Positions 15,687 to 24,202 of a stretch of 40,441 nt of DNA are shown here, piece by piece. The translations under genes and the position numbers were made by a program. The notes beneath the pieces are model-generated. The model searched no databases. It was given only the letters and a program-made list of their open reading frames with translations, and was not told the DNA's origin. Numbering within the stretch: position 1 is the first letter of the stretch; each line of letters begins with the position of its first letter. The stretch covers positions 1-40,441 of the forward strand of contig JAAZZC010000148.1 in NCBI GenBank assembly GCA_014239335.1. The letters run 5' to 3'. This DNA comes from Verrucomicrobiales bacterium. Its GTDB lineage: Bacteria > Verrucomicrobiota > Verrucomicrobiia > Verrucomicrobiales > DEV007.

Positions 15687-16598
15687 CTACGCCAACTCCG
15701 AAGGATATTCCCCTAATTGAATCAATGACTGTATTGATTCCTGAACAAAATGCTTATCCTCCTTATATGTGATACCAAACCAATTACTGGAAGTTTGAAG
15801 CACATCAACGCAAGCATTTCTTGCGTAAATCATAGAATCTACAGCAAAAGGAATATAAAATTCTGAAGTTAAATCTTCCAAGTTTTGCTCTAAAAAATTT
15901 GTGAATAACCCCTCTAAATGGTTGAAAATATCCGGAGTGAAACCCCACATATTCATTGAGACAATTTCAGAGCCATCCAAAAATACACTTCCCCCATCCT
16001 CACTCATGTTAACTGGACCCTCTTCAGTTTTAACAATTTTTGTTAATTCCTTAACAGATTCAAGTTGTCCTGAAGGATTAATAGAACACACTCCTCGTGA
16101 TACACTTCCATTCTCAGACAATGTATTCCGTAGAGGATAGCCCACCATACAATAATTGTTCTTCTCATTATTATCGCCAACTTTGGTCAAATAATTGCAT
16201 ATCCTTGCATAGGCATCCTTACCATAAAAATCGTCAGCATTAATCACAGCAAAGGGTTCATTAACTACTCCAGATGCAGCCAAAATCGCATGCCCCGTTC
16301 CCCATGGCTTGATTCTTTCTTCTGGAACATTAAATTCATCAGGCAATTCATTAATGTTCTGATAAGCATATCCAACCTCAATCTTATCAACAAATCTACT
16401 CCCAACGCTTGTCTTAAATTCCTCAGAAAATTCCTCTCTAATCACAAATACAACTTTACTAAACCCTGCTCTAATAGCATCAAAAACAGAATAATCTATG
16501 ACTGTCTCACCATTCGGGCCCACAGGATCTAACTGCTTCAACCCCCCGTATCGACTGCCCATGCCTGCTGCTAAAACTAGAAGTGTAACTTGATTCAT
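15687..16598 (-). CDS. Sugar-1-phosphate nucleotidyltransferase
   Basis: Cytoplasmic enzyme of 303 residues that transfers a nucleotide to a sugar-1-phosphate to make NDP-sugar. The signature 'VLAAGMGSRYGGLKQLDPVG' (residues 7-26) has the G-x-G-[ST]-R-[FY]-x-x-x-K nucleotide-binding pattern. 'AVINADDFYGKDAY' (~118-131) holds the catalytic Asp pair that binds Mg2+. No C-terminal left-handed beta-helix is present, so it is a single-domain member. The NTP and sugar cannot be read from the sequence. It has its own probable promoter, divergent from the ECF sigma gene, and lies upstream of the pilus cluster without an obvious functional link; supply of surface polysaccharide precursors is possible. 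Confidence 0.85.
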   Translation of the reverse strand: MNQVTLLVLAAGMGSRYGGLKQLDPVGPNGETVIDYSVFDAIRAGFSKVVFVIREEFSEEFKTSVGSRFVDKIEVGYAYQNINELPDEFNVPEERIKPWGTGHAILAASGVVNEPFAVINADDFYGKDAYARICNYLTKVGDNNEKNNYCMVGYPLRNTLSENGSVSRGVCSINPSGQLESVKELTKIVKTEEGPVNMSEDGGSVFLDGSEIVSMNMWGFTPDIFNHLEGLFTNFLEQNLEDLTSEFYIPFAVDSMIYARNACVDVLQTSSNWFGITYKEDKHFVQESIQSLIQLGEYPSELA

Positions 16599-16620
16599 TA
16601 ATAATTTTTTAGAAGTATTT

Positions 16621-16648
16621 AAATTATTTTTCTAAGAAGCAAAGTCAA
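16621..16648 (-). promoter_or_regulatory. Candidate sigma70-type promoter of the nucleotidyltransferase gene
   Basis: On the minus strand TTGACT (16643-16648) is separated by 16 bp from TAATTT (16621-16626). Transcription would begin about 15 nt before the ATG at 16598. The -35 matches five of six consensus bases, the -10 is weak. No Shine-Dalgarno site follows. Confidence 0.35.
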
Positions 16649-16699
16649 GCAAACTAGGACCCTAAATAAGTAACAAAAATGCAATACTGGTAACGCTAA

Positions 16700-16705
16700 T
16701 ATAAT
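16700..16705 (+). promoter_or_regulatory. Candidate -10 element upstream of ECF sigma gene
   Basis: A perfect TATAAT lies 25 nt before the ATG at 16731. No good -35 hexamer sits 16-18 nt upstream, so this may be an extended or activator-dependent promoter, or chance in an AT-rich gap. Confidence 0.25.
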
Positions 16706-16730
16706 TAAGCATTATTTAGTAGATCTATAC

Positions 16731-17267
16731 ATGAAAAAAGAATCTTTAGCAGAATCATGGAAGGAGTGGTTCCATTTAAATGGAACTCGCTTACTCCTAT
16801 TCGCTAGAGGCAAAACAAAATCAGAAGCGGATGCACAAGATGTGCTACAAGACGCAATTCTTCGTTTATGGAAATCATATTCTTCCCCAATAGATGGCCA
16901 CTTTGACCCACCCCCACTAGCACTGACATACACAGCTATCAGGAACGCCGCAATTGACCATGCAAGGCGAACCAATAGAAGAACTCAAAGGGAACAAAAG
17001 TCGGATTTTATTGTAAGAGATAGAGATCAAGTTAAGAACTGGTTTGAAACGTCATCACTAGAACAATCCGAGCAGGCCCAAATCATCAAAGAAGCGCTTC
17101 AACAAATTCCTGAAAAATTTCAAGAAGTACTCACCCTAAAGATTTGGGGCGAACTAACTTTCGCTGAGATAGCAGAAAATCTTAATATCCCAGCTAATAC
17201 CGCTGCATCAAGATACAGATACGCTTTGGATGCATTAAGAAAAATTCTTAAACCAAATTCAATTTGA
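16731..17267 (+). CDS. ECF-type RNA polymerase sigma factor
   Basis: Sigma factor of 178 residues. Region 2 is at ~35-90 ('EADAQDVLQDAILRLWKSY', 'TAIRNAAIDHARRTNRRTQ'), region 4 at ~118-172 ('LQQIPEKFQEVLTLKIWGEL', 'TFAEIAENLNIPANTAASRY'). Regions 1.1 and 3 are missing, as expected for group 4 sigma factors. A membrane protein follows after 27 bp, then an exported PDZ protein, so the three probably form a signalling operon in which the second gene acts as anti-sigma factor. Promoters it would recognise are not identified. It is divergent from the nucleotidyltransferase gene. Confidence 0.92.
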   Translation: MKKESLAESWKEWFHLNGTRLLLFARGKTKSEADAQDVLQDAILRLWKSYSSPIDGHFDPPPLALTYTAIRNAAIDHARRTNRRTQREQKSDFIVRDRDQVKNWFETSSLEQSEQAQIIKEALQQIPEKFQEVLTLKIWGELTFAEIAENLNIPANTAASRYRYALDALRKILKPNSI

Positions 17268-17294
17268 CTGGCGCTTTAATTAATAACTAACAAA

Positions 17295-17792
17295 ATGAAA
17301 ACTGATCTCAAAGAAATTGAGCAAAAACTTCATGAGCTCAAGCCCGCAAAGTTACCAGATGATCTGAGCGCAAAAATAGAAAATATATTTGAAAATAGTG
17401 ATCACATTCAAAATAAGCATACCGCCCTTCGTAAAATAATTTGGTTGCCAAAGATGCAGAAGATTTCTGCCGTCGCAGCCCTACTCATTGCTTGTGTCGG
17501 TGTGTTTTTTGCCATACTAAACGATCAGAATTCCAGTAATAAAACGACCTCATCCAAAGTTTCAGTAAACAAGCCTTTAAAAAAGGATCAATTCGTCCCC
17601 ACAAATGCAAAAAACGTATTTGAAGGGGTAAAAGACGAAGGATTGTTTTTATCAAAGGACAAAATACCTTATCACGGCGTTCGCTATCAGTTTCTAGATT
17701 CGTTTCTTTGGGAGAACGAAGAAGATGGCTCATCGATCGAGATGAAAGTTCCGAGCCAGCGCTTGTTTCTTGTGCCTATAAAAACTCATTAA
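17295..17792 (+). CDS. Putative anti-sigma-like single-pass membrane protein
   Basis: Small protein of 165 residues: a charged N-terminal cytoplasmic part (~1-50, 'KLHELKPAKLPDDLSAKIEN'), one membrane helix (~57-75, 'ISAVAALLIACVGVFFAIL') and a ~90-residue periplasmic tail. No HCC zinc motif or known anti-sigma domain is recognisable. The call rests on topology and position directly behind an ECF sigma gene. Similar small membrane proteins with this layout follow ECF sigma genes in many bacteria. Partner and signal are unknown. Confidence 0.6.
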   Translation: MKTDLKEIEQKLHELKPAKLPDDLSAKIENIFENSDHIQNKHTALRKIIWLPKMQKISAVAALLIACVGVFFAILNDQNSSNKTTSSKVSVNKPLKKDQFVPTNAKNVFEGVKDEGLFLSKDKIPYHGVRYQFLDSFLWENEEDGSSIEMKVPSQRLFLVPIKTH

Positions 17793-17842
17793 GATTGAAT
17801 CTAAATCATTCATTTTTAATTTACTCAATTGATTCTATAAAC

Positions 17843-18754
17843 ATGAAAAACTACAAACAAAAGAGCATCGCTTACAAGTTCTCAATTCCCTTTACCCTTT
17901 CTGCAATTTTTTGGTTAAGCGCTTTAGCAAAGGCAGAAAACTTTGAAAAAGCATGGCTTGGTATTGCCACTTCAAAAATTGATGCAGTTGTGGCAACTCA
18001 ATTAGACTTACCTGAAGGTGTCGGAGCTGCTGTTAAATTGGTCATTCCTGATAGCCCCGCAGAAAAATCAGGCATAAAAAAGCATGACATCATATTCGAA
18101 ATCGATGGTGATCCTGTTAAGTCCCCCGATCATTTAAGTGAACTCATAAGCTCACGCAAATCCGGAACAAATGCAGAGCTTTCAGTTATCCAGCGAGGAA
18201 CAAAGAAAACCATTAACGTTAATTTCGTAAAGCGGCCCGACCACCTGAGAACAGAAGAAAAATTTGCCGACCTTGAAGGCTTAAATTTTGACATTTTTCC
18301 TTTAGATGCTGATCAGGACGTTCAACAACAAATCCAAGAATTCCAAGAACAGATGAGAAAACATTTAAAAGGGATGTTTGATCTACAAGGCTTTGATCAA
18401 TTGCCTGGTAAAGGTGAAATTTTTGGATCTAGTAGTCAGACAATGATGTTCAGTGACGATCAAGGGGTCATCGAAATTCGCAAGAATGGCAATAAAACAA
18501 ATGTCATTATTAAAGACCTTAATGGGATAATAACTTTTGAAGGGCCCGCCAATACTGATGATGAAAAAGAAAAGTTACCTCAAAGAGCAAAAAACCAACT
18601 TGAGCGATTCAACGGATCAGGCCTCAGTTTCGATGGATTTAATTTTGAAAGCCCTGGACTCAGGGTTCCAAAATTGAAACCAGGAAATAAAGTTAATCCT
18701 GAGAATGAGACTATTCCCCCCGCCAAAAAGAACGGAAAAAAGATACAACTCTAG
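17843..18754 (+). CDS. Exported PDZ-domain protein
   Basis: Protein of 303 residues with a signal peptide (~1-31, ending 'ALAKA-EN') and a single PDZ domain (~35-130: 'AWLGIA', 'GVGAAVKLVIPDSPAEKSGI', 'HDIIFEIDGDPV'). A Gln-rich helix (~155-185) and a low-complexity C-terminus follow. No protease domain is attached. The frame is open further upstream (from 17708), but that stretch overlaps the preceding gene in another frame and would bury the signal peptide, so I chose the ATG at 17843. Probably co-transcribed with the sigma and membrane protein genes; it could sense or scaffold periplasmic proteins. Function is not known. Confidence 0.82.
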   Translation: MKNYKQKSIAYKFSIPFTLSAIFWLSALAKAENFEKAWLGIATSKIDAVVATQLDLPEGVGAAVKLVIPDSPAEKSGIKKHDIIFEIDGDPVKSPDHLSELISSRKSGTNAELSVIQRGTKKTINVNFVKRPDHLRTEEKFADLEGLNFDIFPLDADQDVQQQIQEFQEQMRKHLKGMFDLQGFDQLPGKGEIFGSSSQTMMFSDDQGVIEIRKNGNKTNVIIKDLNGIITFEGPANTDDEKEKLPQRAKNQLERFNGSGLSFDGFNFESPGLRVPKLKPGNKVNPENETIPPAKKNGKKIQL

Positions 18755-18782
18755 CTAAACAAACACTGACCATTTGATACGA

Positions 18783-18800
18783 GGGAGATGATCATATCCC
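18783..18800. terminator. Near-palindrome between convergent genes
   Basis: GGGAGATGATCATATCCC is an 18-nt palindrome with one mismatched pair, centred on TGATCA. It lies between the convergent PDZ and creatininase genes and is followed on the plus strand by a pyrimidine-rich run. It may act as a weak bidirectional terminator; there is no clean T-tract. Confidence 0.3.
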
Positions 18801-18810
18801 AACGCTTCTC

Positions 18811-19593
18811 TTAATTATTTTTTGTTTCGTACAAATCTGAGAGATCCGATTCCGCAAGCTCAATATAGAATGCCGCTAATTTTTCGGATAAGGTTTCGAT
18901 TAATTCTTTTCCCTTATCAGCCGTTGCCTTTGAAGGATCTCCAGAACCGGTATCATTGGTTGCCTTGAGCCAGTCCCTCTGCGCCCATGCCCACCCTTCT
19001 CTAATAGCCTTGATCCGAGATTGATTTGTTGACCCATCGCCCGCCTCTTCGAGGCCGGTAACAAGATTGGGCGCTATATGCATCATAAGACTTGTCTCGA
19101 CTTCGTCTGCATGATCGCCAGGGTCATCAAATATATCTGCAGGATTGATCATTCCAAACCAATCCACGGTACAAAGAAACACTTCAGGGAACCTAGCTTG
19201 GAGTTCTCTTAATTGTTGTCGAAAATTATTCCCTCCGTGCCCGTTTAAGACAATTAATTTGGATATTCCTTGATGCGATAAGGACCCAATCACGTCAGCG
19301 AGAACTGCTGTTTGGGTTGTCGGGTTCATGTTAATACAAAACGGAATATCTAGCTGACCTGTATTCACGCCGAATGGAACGCATGGGAGGACTCCTACCT
19401 TTGCCCCGCCATGCCATGCAATTCTAGCAGACTCTGCAGCCAAACAATTTAACTGTATATTATCTGTCTCATACGGAAGATGGTAGTTATGCGCTTCGGT
19501 TGCTCCCCATGGTAATACTGCAACTTCATATTTAACTGAACGAACATTCGCCCAGTTCGTTTCACCAATAATATAGGGTCTCGGTTGATTCAT
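18811..19593 (-). CDS. Creatininase-family amidohydrolase
   Basis: Metal-dependent amidohydrolase of 260 residues, normal for the family. 'LPWGATEAHNYHLPYETDN' (residues ~27-45) carries the Glu, His and Asp metal ligands of the G-x-E-x-H-x-x-H-L-P-x-x-T-D motif. 'LNGHGGNN' (~115-122) and 'HADEVETSLMMHI' (~157-169) hold the remaining His, Asp and Glu residues. The substrate may be creatinine, a formamide or another cyclic amide; the family also includes MftE-type peptidases and FAPy deformylases, so substrate is open. It is convergent with the PDZ gene and 65 bp after clpB. Confidence 0.85.
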   Translation of the reverse strand: MNQPRPYIIGETNWANVRSVKYEVAVLPWGATEAHNYHLPYETDNIQLNCLAAESARIAWHGGAKVGVLPCVPFGVNTGQLDIPFCINMNPTTQTAVLADVIGSLSHQGISKLIVLNGHGGNNFRQQLRELQARFPEVFLCTVDWFGMINPADIFDDPGDHADEVETSLMMHIAPNLVTGLEEAGDGSTNQSRIKAIREGWAWAQRDWLKATNDTGSGDPSKATADKGKELIETLSEKLAAFYIELAESDLSDLYETKNN

Positions 19594-19658
19594 AGTGAAT
19601 GATGGACTGACAAAATGAAAAACACCAGTAATCCAATCGTTAAATTTAATAACAAGGC

Positions 19659-22253
19659 TTATACCATCATTTCATGTTTTTGTGCAAACTTCAGACTATC
19701 ACCCTCTAATGTAGCATGAACTTCATCGCCCTCCTCAATTTCACCATTTAATATAATTATGCTCATAGGATCTAAAACATACTTCTGGATAGCTCGCTTA
19801 AGAGGCCTAGCGCCGTAAACAGGATCAAATCCTTCTGAGACAAGAAATGACACCGATTCACTAGCGAATTCAATCCCTATATTTTGCTTGCTTAACCGCT
19901 CTTCTACTAGATCCAATTGCAATCTAATTATCTTAGATAAATCATCTTCTGTCAGCCTATTGAAGATTATCTTCTCATCAATACGGTTTAGGAATTCAGG
20001 CCTAAAAGATTCTCTTAAAACTTCATTCACTTTTGCTTCTCTCTGCTCAGGATTTTCTTCATTAAGTATTTCAATACTACCAAGGTTACTTGTCATAATT
20101 AGCACAGTATTTCTGAAGTCGACTGTCCTCCCCTGACCATCCGTTATCCTTCCATCATCGAGCACTTGAAGCAGTACATTGAAAATGTCGGGATGTGCCT
20201 TCTCTACCTCATCAAGAAGTACTACCGAGTAAGGATTCCTCCTAACAACTTCACTCAATTGCCCACCCTCTTCGTATCCCACATATCCTGGCGGAGCACC
20301 TATCAATCGAGCAACACTGTGTTTCTCCATATATTCACTCATATCGATCCGAGTCATGGCTCCCTCATTGTCAAAAAGGAATTCAGCTAGCGCCTTACTT
20401 AATTCGGTCTTTCCTACGCCAGTTGGTCCGAGAAAGAGAAATGAACCAATTGGCCTACCTTCATCTCCAAGCCCTGCTCGTGCTCTACGAATGGCATTGG
20501 AAACCGATTGTACCGCATCTTTTTGACCGATCACCCTTTTCCCGAGACGAGACTCTATACTCAAGAGTTTTTCTTTTTCTCCTTCTTTGAGCCTATTGAC
20601 GGGTATTCCCGTCCATGCTGCAACTACTGACGCAACGTCCTCTTCAGTCACCTCCTCTTTGAGTAATTTCCTGCCTTGTCCCTGCATTTCATTAAGATGA
20701 TTTCCGAAGGACTCTAATTCTAATTCAGCATTAGGCAGTGAGCCATACTGAATCTCACTTGCCCTTGAAAGATTACCTTCTCTCTGTGCAAGTTCTAATT
20801 GATTCTTTAAGTCTTCAATTTGCGCCTGAAGAGAACGTGACTCATCGATAATCTTTTTCTCATTTTGCCACTGAGACCTTAGCGCTAACGCCTTCTCCTT
20901 CACTTCAGCCATCTGACTCTCAACGCTTGCCAACCTTTGAACGCTTATTTCATCATCTTCTTTTTCTAGGGCCTGCCGCTCCATTTCAAACTGAGTAATG
21001 GACCTTTCCAACTGATCAATCTCAATGGGCATTGAATCCAATTCTATTTTTAACCTAGAAGCAGCCTCATCAACTAAATCGACGGCCTTGTCTGGTAAAA
21101 ATCGCTGTGTAATATATCTGTCAGATAAAGTCGCAGCGGCAATTAATGCAGCATCTTTTATCCTTACACCATGATGAACTTCGTACCGTTCTCTGAGTCC
21201 CCTTAAAATAGCAATAGCATCTTCAACGCTTGGCTCTTCAACCCGGACCGGTTGGAACCGTCTTTCCAAAGCTGAATCTTTTTCAATGTATTCTCTATAC
21301 TCTTCTAATGTCGTAGCTCCAATTGCATGAAGTTCGCCTCGAGCTAACTGAGGTTTTAGCAAATTAGATGCGTCCACAGCCCCCTCAGAAGCACCTGCAC
21401 CAACAATCGTATGAAGCTCATCAATGAAAAGAACAACTTCTCCATCAGATTCCGTAACTTCTTTAAGAAAAGCTTTTAATCTCTCTTCAAATTCACCCCG
21501 ATACTTAGCTCCAGCTAGCATCCCTCCAAGATCCATGGAAATGAGTCTTTTATTCTTTAATGAATCCGGAACATCACCAGCAACAATGCGGCGAGCGAGT
21601 CCTTCAACAATAGCCGTTTTACCAGTTCCTGGTTCCCCTATAAGAACAGGATTATTCTTAGTTCTTCTTGAAAGTACCTGCATTATTCTCCTGATCTCAT
21701 CGTCACGGCCAATGACAGGATCAATTTTACCTTTCCTTGCCAATTGAGTAAGATCTTGCCCGTACTTTTCTAAGGTCCGATATTTAGATTCAGGATCTTC
21801 ATCAGTTATACGCTGGCTACCGCGGACCTCACGCAAAACATCCAGAATATTATTACGATTAATCCCTGTCTTATCTAAAATATCTTTTACGGGGCCTTCG
21901 ACTGAAGTCATAGCTAGCATTGCATGCTCAACACTCAAATAATCATCCCCCAATTCATTTCTTTCTCCATCAGCTGTCTGCACTACTTTGCGTAAACCCT
22001 CACTCATTGCTGGGGAACTGGAATCGCTCATCACTTTGACATGGCTAGATAAGGATTTTGAAGCTGCACTTTGTAAGTCAGTAACATTATGACCAAGCCC
22101 CTCAATCATTGGGCGAGCAACGCCTTCAGATTGCTGTAAAATAGCAATAAATAAGTGTAAATCACTAATTTCTGGGTGCTTTTCTTTGACTGCCATTTCT
22201 TGTGAGACGGCCAAAGATTCCTGCATTTTTATTGTTAATTTATTTAAATTCAT
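19659..22253 (-). CDS. clpB: ClpB disaggregase
   Basis: Hexameric AAA+ chaperone of 864 residues that threads aggregated proteins with DnaK help. Visible parts are the N-terminal repeat domain (~1-145), NBD1 with Walker A 'GEPGTGKT' (206-213) and Walker B 'VVLFIDELH' (273-281), the coiled middle domain (~405-530), and NBD2 with Walker A 'GPTGVGKT' (609-616), the '[15 protein letters not shown]' Walker B and the '[10 protein letters not shown]' sensor-2 region. The M-domain distinguishes it from ClpA/ClpC. The frame is open 9 codons further upstream, but I chose the ATG at 22253 because it gives the family start '[14 protein letters not shown]'. No CIRCE or HAIR operator is visible in the 5' gap. 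Confidence 0.97.
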   Translation of the reverse strand: MNLNKLTIKMQESLAVSQEMAVKEKHPEISDLHLFIAILQQSEGVARPMIEGLGHNVTDLQSAASKSLSSHVKVMSDSSSPAMSEGLRKVVQTADGERNELGDDYLSVEHAMLAMTSVEGPVKDILDKTGINRNNILDVLREVRGSQRITDEDPESKYRTLEKYGQDLTQLARKGKIDPVIGRDDEIRRIMQVLSRRTKNNPVLIGEPGTGKTAIVEGLARRIVAGDVPDSLKNKRLISMDLGGMLAGAKYRGEFEERLKAFLKEVTESDGEVVLFIDELHTIVGAGASEGAVDASNLLKPQLARGELHAIGATTLEEYREYIEKDSALERRFQPVRVEEPSVEDAIAILRGLRERYEVHHGVRIKDAALIAAATLSDRYITQRFLPDKAVDLVDEAASRLKIELDSMPIEIDQLERSITQFEMERQALEKEDDEISVQRLASVESQMAEVKEKALALRSQWQNEKKIIDESRSLQAQIEDLKNQLELAQREGNLSRASEIQYGSLPNAELELESFGNHLNEMQGQGRKLLKEEVTEEDVASVVAAWTGIPVNRLKEGEKEKLLSIESRLGKRVIGQKDAVQSVSNAIRRARAGLGDEGRPIGSFLFLGPTGVGKTELSKALAEFLFDNEGAMTRIDMSEYMEKHSVARLIGAPPGYVGYEEGGQLSEVVRRNPYSVVLLDEVEKAHPDIFNVLLQVLDDGRITDGQGRTVDFRNTVLIMTSNLGSIEILNEENPEQREAKVNEVLRESFRPEFLNRIDEKIIFNRLTEDDLSKIIRLQLDLVEERLSKQNIGIEFASESVSFLVSEGFDPVYGARPLKRAIQKYVLDPMSIIILNGEIEEGDEVHATLEGDSLKFAQKHEMMV

Positions 22254-22406
22254 ATCTTTATAATCATAAACATAGCACATTAGTGTTCACCAATAAAGGC
22301 CAAATAGAGGAAATCTTAGGAAGTACCTGTATTACAGTAAGTTAAAAAATATTTAACAGTAAATACTGGAGAATCTATGACATCTTCATGTGTTAGCTCA
22401 AAAAAA

Positions 22407-23186
22407 TCATTCCTGCCAATCGGGTTTATTCGCATAAACCTCATTATAGTAGTCAAGGTTCGCAAGCTTTGATGCCGCTGCCTCATCAACTATCACCTTA
22501 ACACTCGGATGTAACTGTAAAATACTGGCTGGAACCATTGCACTCACAGGGCCCTCAACTGCTTTTGAGATAATATCTGCCTTCCCTTCCCCAAATGCAA
22601 AGAGGATCAAAGATGCGCTATCCATTATTGTACCAACCCCCATAGTAATGCAATGACGTGGGACTTGATTTGAGTTATCAAAAAATCTTGCATTATCTTC
22701 AATCGTTTTACCTGTTAAAGTCTTTATACGGGTCCTCGATCCTAAAGACGACCCCGGCTCATTAAAACCAATGTGCCCATCTGATCCAATCCCAAGGACT
22801 TGCAAATCAATTCCACCACTAGATCTGATAGCATCTTCATATTCCAAGCATTCACTTTCAATATCCTCTGCCTCACCATTGGGAATGTGAGTAAAATCTG
22901 ATCTTATATCAATTTTGCCAAATAGCTCTTCATTCATGAAAAACTGATACGAACATGGATGATCCCCTGAAAGACCAATGTATTCATCAAGATTAAAGGT
23001 AGTAATCTCAGAAAAACTAAGCTCCTCATCTTTATGCATTCTGGCAAGTTCGGAATATAAAGGTATTGGCGTGCTTCCTGTAGCTAAACCAAGGACTGCA
23101 TCAGATTTTCTTTTTATTAGATTAGCTATTATACGCCCCCCTATTGATGCACATTGTTCTTGCGTAGGGCGAATAATAATTTCCAT
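22407..23186 (-). CDS. nagB: Glucosamine-6-phosphate deaminase
   Basis: Converts glucosamine-6-phosphate to fructose-6-phosphate and ammonia, the entry of amino sugars into glycolysis. The protein has 259 residues, usual length ~260. 'LATGSTPIPLY' (~34-44) is the phosphate loop, 'TFNLDEYIGLSGDHPCSY' (~63-80) holds the catalytic Asp, and 'VLGIGSDGHIGFNEPGSSL' (~130-148) holds the catalytic Asp/His/Glu set. It lies 32 bp downstream of a PIG-L deacetylase gene, pointing to an N-acetylamino-sugar module. The extended allosteric C-terminus of E. coli NagB is not obvious. Family assignment is firm. Confidence 0.95.
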   Translation of the reverse strand: MEIIIRPTQEQCASIGGRIIANLIKRKSDAVLGLATGSTPIPLYSELARMHKDEELSFSEITTFNLDEYIGLSGDHPCSYQFFMNEELFGKIDIRSDFTHIPNGEAEDIESECLEYEDAIRSSGGIDLQVLGIGSDGHIGFNEPGSSLGSRTRIKTLTGKTIEDNARFFDNSNQVPRHCITMGVGTIMDSASLILFAFGEGKADIISKAVEGPVSAMVPASILQLHPSVKVIVDEAAASKLANLDYYNEVYANKPDWQE

Positions 23187-23218
23187 TCTATAGAAAAGGT
23201 AACTGCTAATAGTTAAAT

Positions 23219-24088
23219 CTAAAAGTATTGACTTAAATTACTATGAACATCATCACGAAACTTATCCAAGTAATTCATAACGTATTCAATAAAATCAATA
23301 GACTCATCATTAACGACTGGCGTTAAGTCCATTGCAAATGTCAGCTGCTCTGATTTATCTTCTCCTTCAGCATAGAAAAATGTTGCATTAGCATAACGTC
23401 TACCAACTGCGGCTCTATCATAGCGCTTACCTCCAGTAATTTGGCTATCAAAGACTCCAACCAAAGCATTCGCTAGGTTCTCCCTTTGGCTCACATCAAG
23501 AGCCACTTTGTCCTCATCGGGCATCCAATCTAAATCGCGCCAAACTTCACATCCTAAAACTTGTTCAGGCCGCTCTTCAATTGGCAGCTCACGCATTGCA
23601 CATATTGCAGCATAGAGAACTGCGATATGAGTATCGTGCTTGTCCGCTGGGTTATGAGTATAAACTACCCTTGGTTTCGTTTCTTTAAGGATAGATGAAA
23701 GATCTTCCTTAAGCTCTATGGAGCCTTTCCCATTCATTATTTCGGCACTGGAATAACCCAGCTGTATCATCGCACTGTACCTACCGACAACGGCGGCTTG
23801 CTTCTGCTCTTCTTTGCGAATTTTCGCCATTTCCTCATTGCTACATTCTGAATAGAGCCCGGCCCTCGAACTTCCTCTACCATCTGTCGCCGTGACCCCA
23901 GTGAACCAATCCTTACCTAATTGTTCTCCATATCCAAAGCAATTCACTATTCCGTGGTATGCCATGATTTCCAAATCATCAGAATGAGCACCAATAGCAA
24001 GATGAGAGGTGCGATTTAAAGCGTCATCTATTGGAGCCCCATCTGGTATAAAGATGTCAGAGGATTTATGATTAAATGATTCAATCAA
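23219..24088 (-). CDS. PIG-L/LmbE-family zinc deacetylase
   Basis: Zn-dependent N-deacetylase of 289 residues acting on N-acetylglucosamine-type substrates. 'AIGAHSDDLEIMAYHG' (~32-47) is the A-H-[PS]-D-D-x-E zinc motif with Ser in place of the usual Pro. 'HNPADKHDTHIAV' (~146-158) provides the distal His ligand. The frame has no ATG before the zinc motif; TTG at 24086-24088 is the best start, and a stop lies 5 codons upstream. It precedes nagB by 32 bp. In some Bacteroidetes NagB-like proteins carry a fused LmbE domain, so the pair probably works on the same substrate. Whether the substrate is GlcNAc-6-phosphate or a nucleotide- or lipid-linked sugar is not decided. Confidence 0.9.
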   Translation of the reverse strand: MIESFNHKSSDIFIPDGAPIDDALNRTSHLAIGAHSDDLEIMAYHGIVNCFGYGEQLGKDWFTGVTATDGRGSSRAGLYSECSNEEMAKIRKEEQKQAAVVGRYSAMIQLGYSSAEIMNGKGSIELKEDLSSILKETKPRVVYTHNPADKHDTHIAVLYAAICAMRELPIEERPEQVLGCEVWRDLDWMPDEDKVALDVSQRENLANALVGVFDSQITGGKRYDRAAVGRRYANATFFYAEGEDKSEQLTFAMDLTPVVNDESIDFIEYVMNYLDKFRDDVHSNLSQYF

Positions 24089-24202
24089 ATGATGGCGGAG
24101 TTAAGAAGGTTTTAAAAAGGAACTGTTAATTATATTAATCATTATAGTGATGAACCCCTTAATTCCAGAAAAACATTCACAAAGAATCCTAATCTGTATT
24201 TT

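Noticed and set aside
17708-17842. Upstream extension of the PDZ gene in the same frame
   Set aside because: It overlaps the end of the preceding membrane-protein gene in another frame and would place a signal peptide 45 residues inside the protein.
22254-22280. Nine-codon extension of ClpB
   Set aside because: The family start 'MNLNKLT' lies at 22253 and the extension has no conserved residues.
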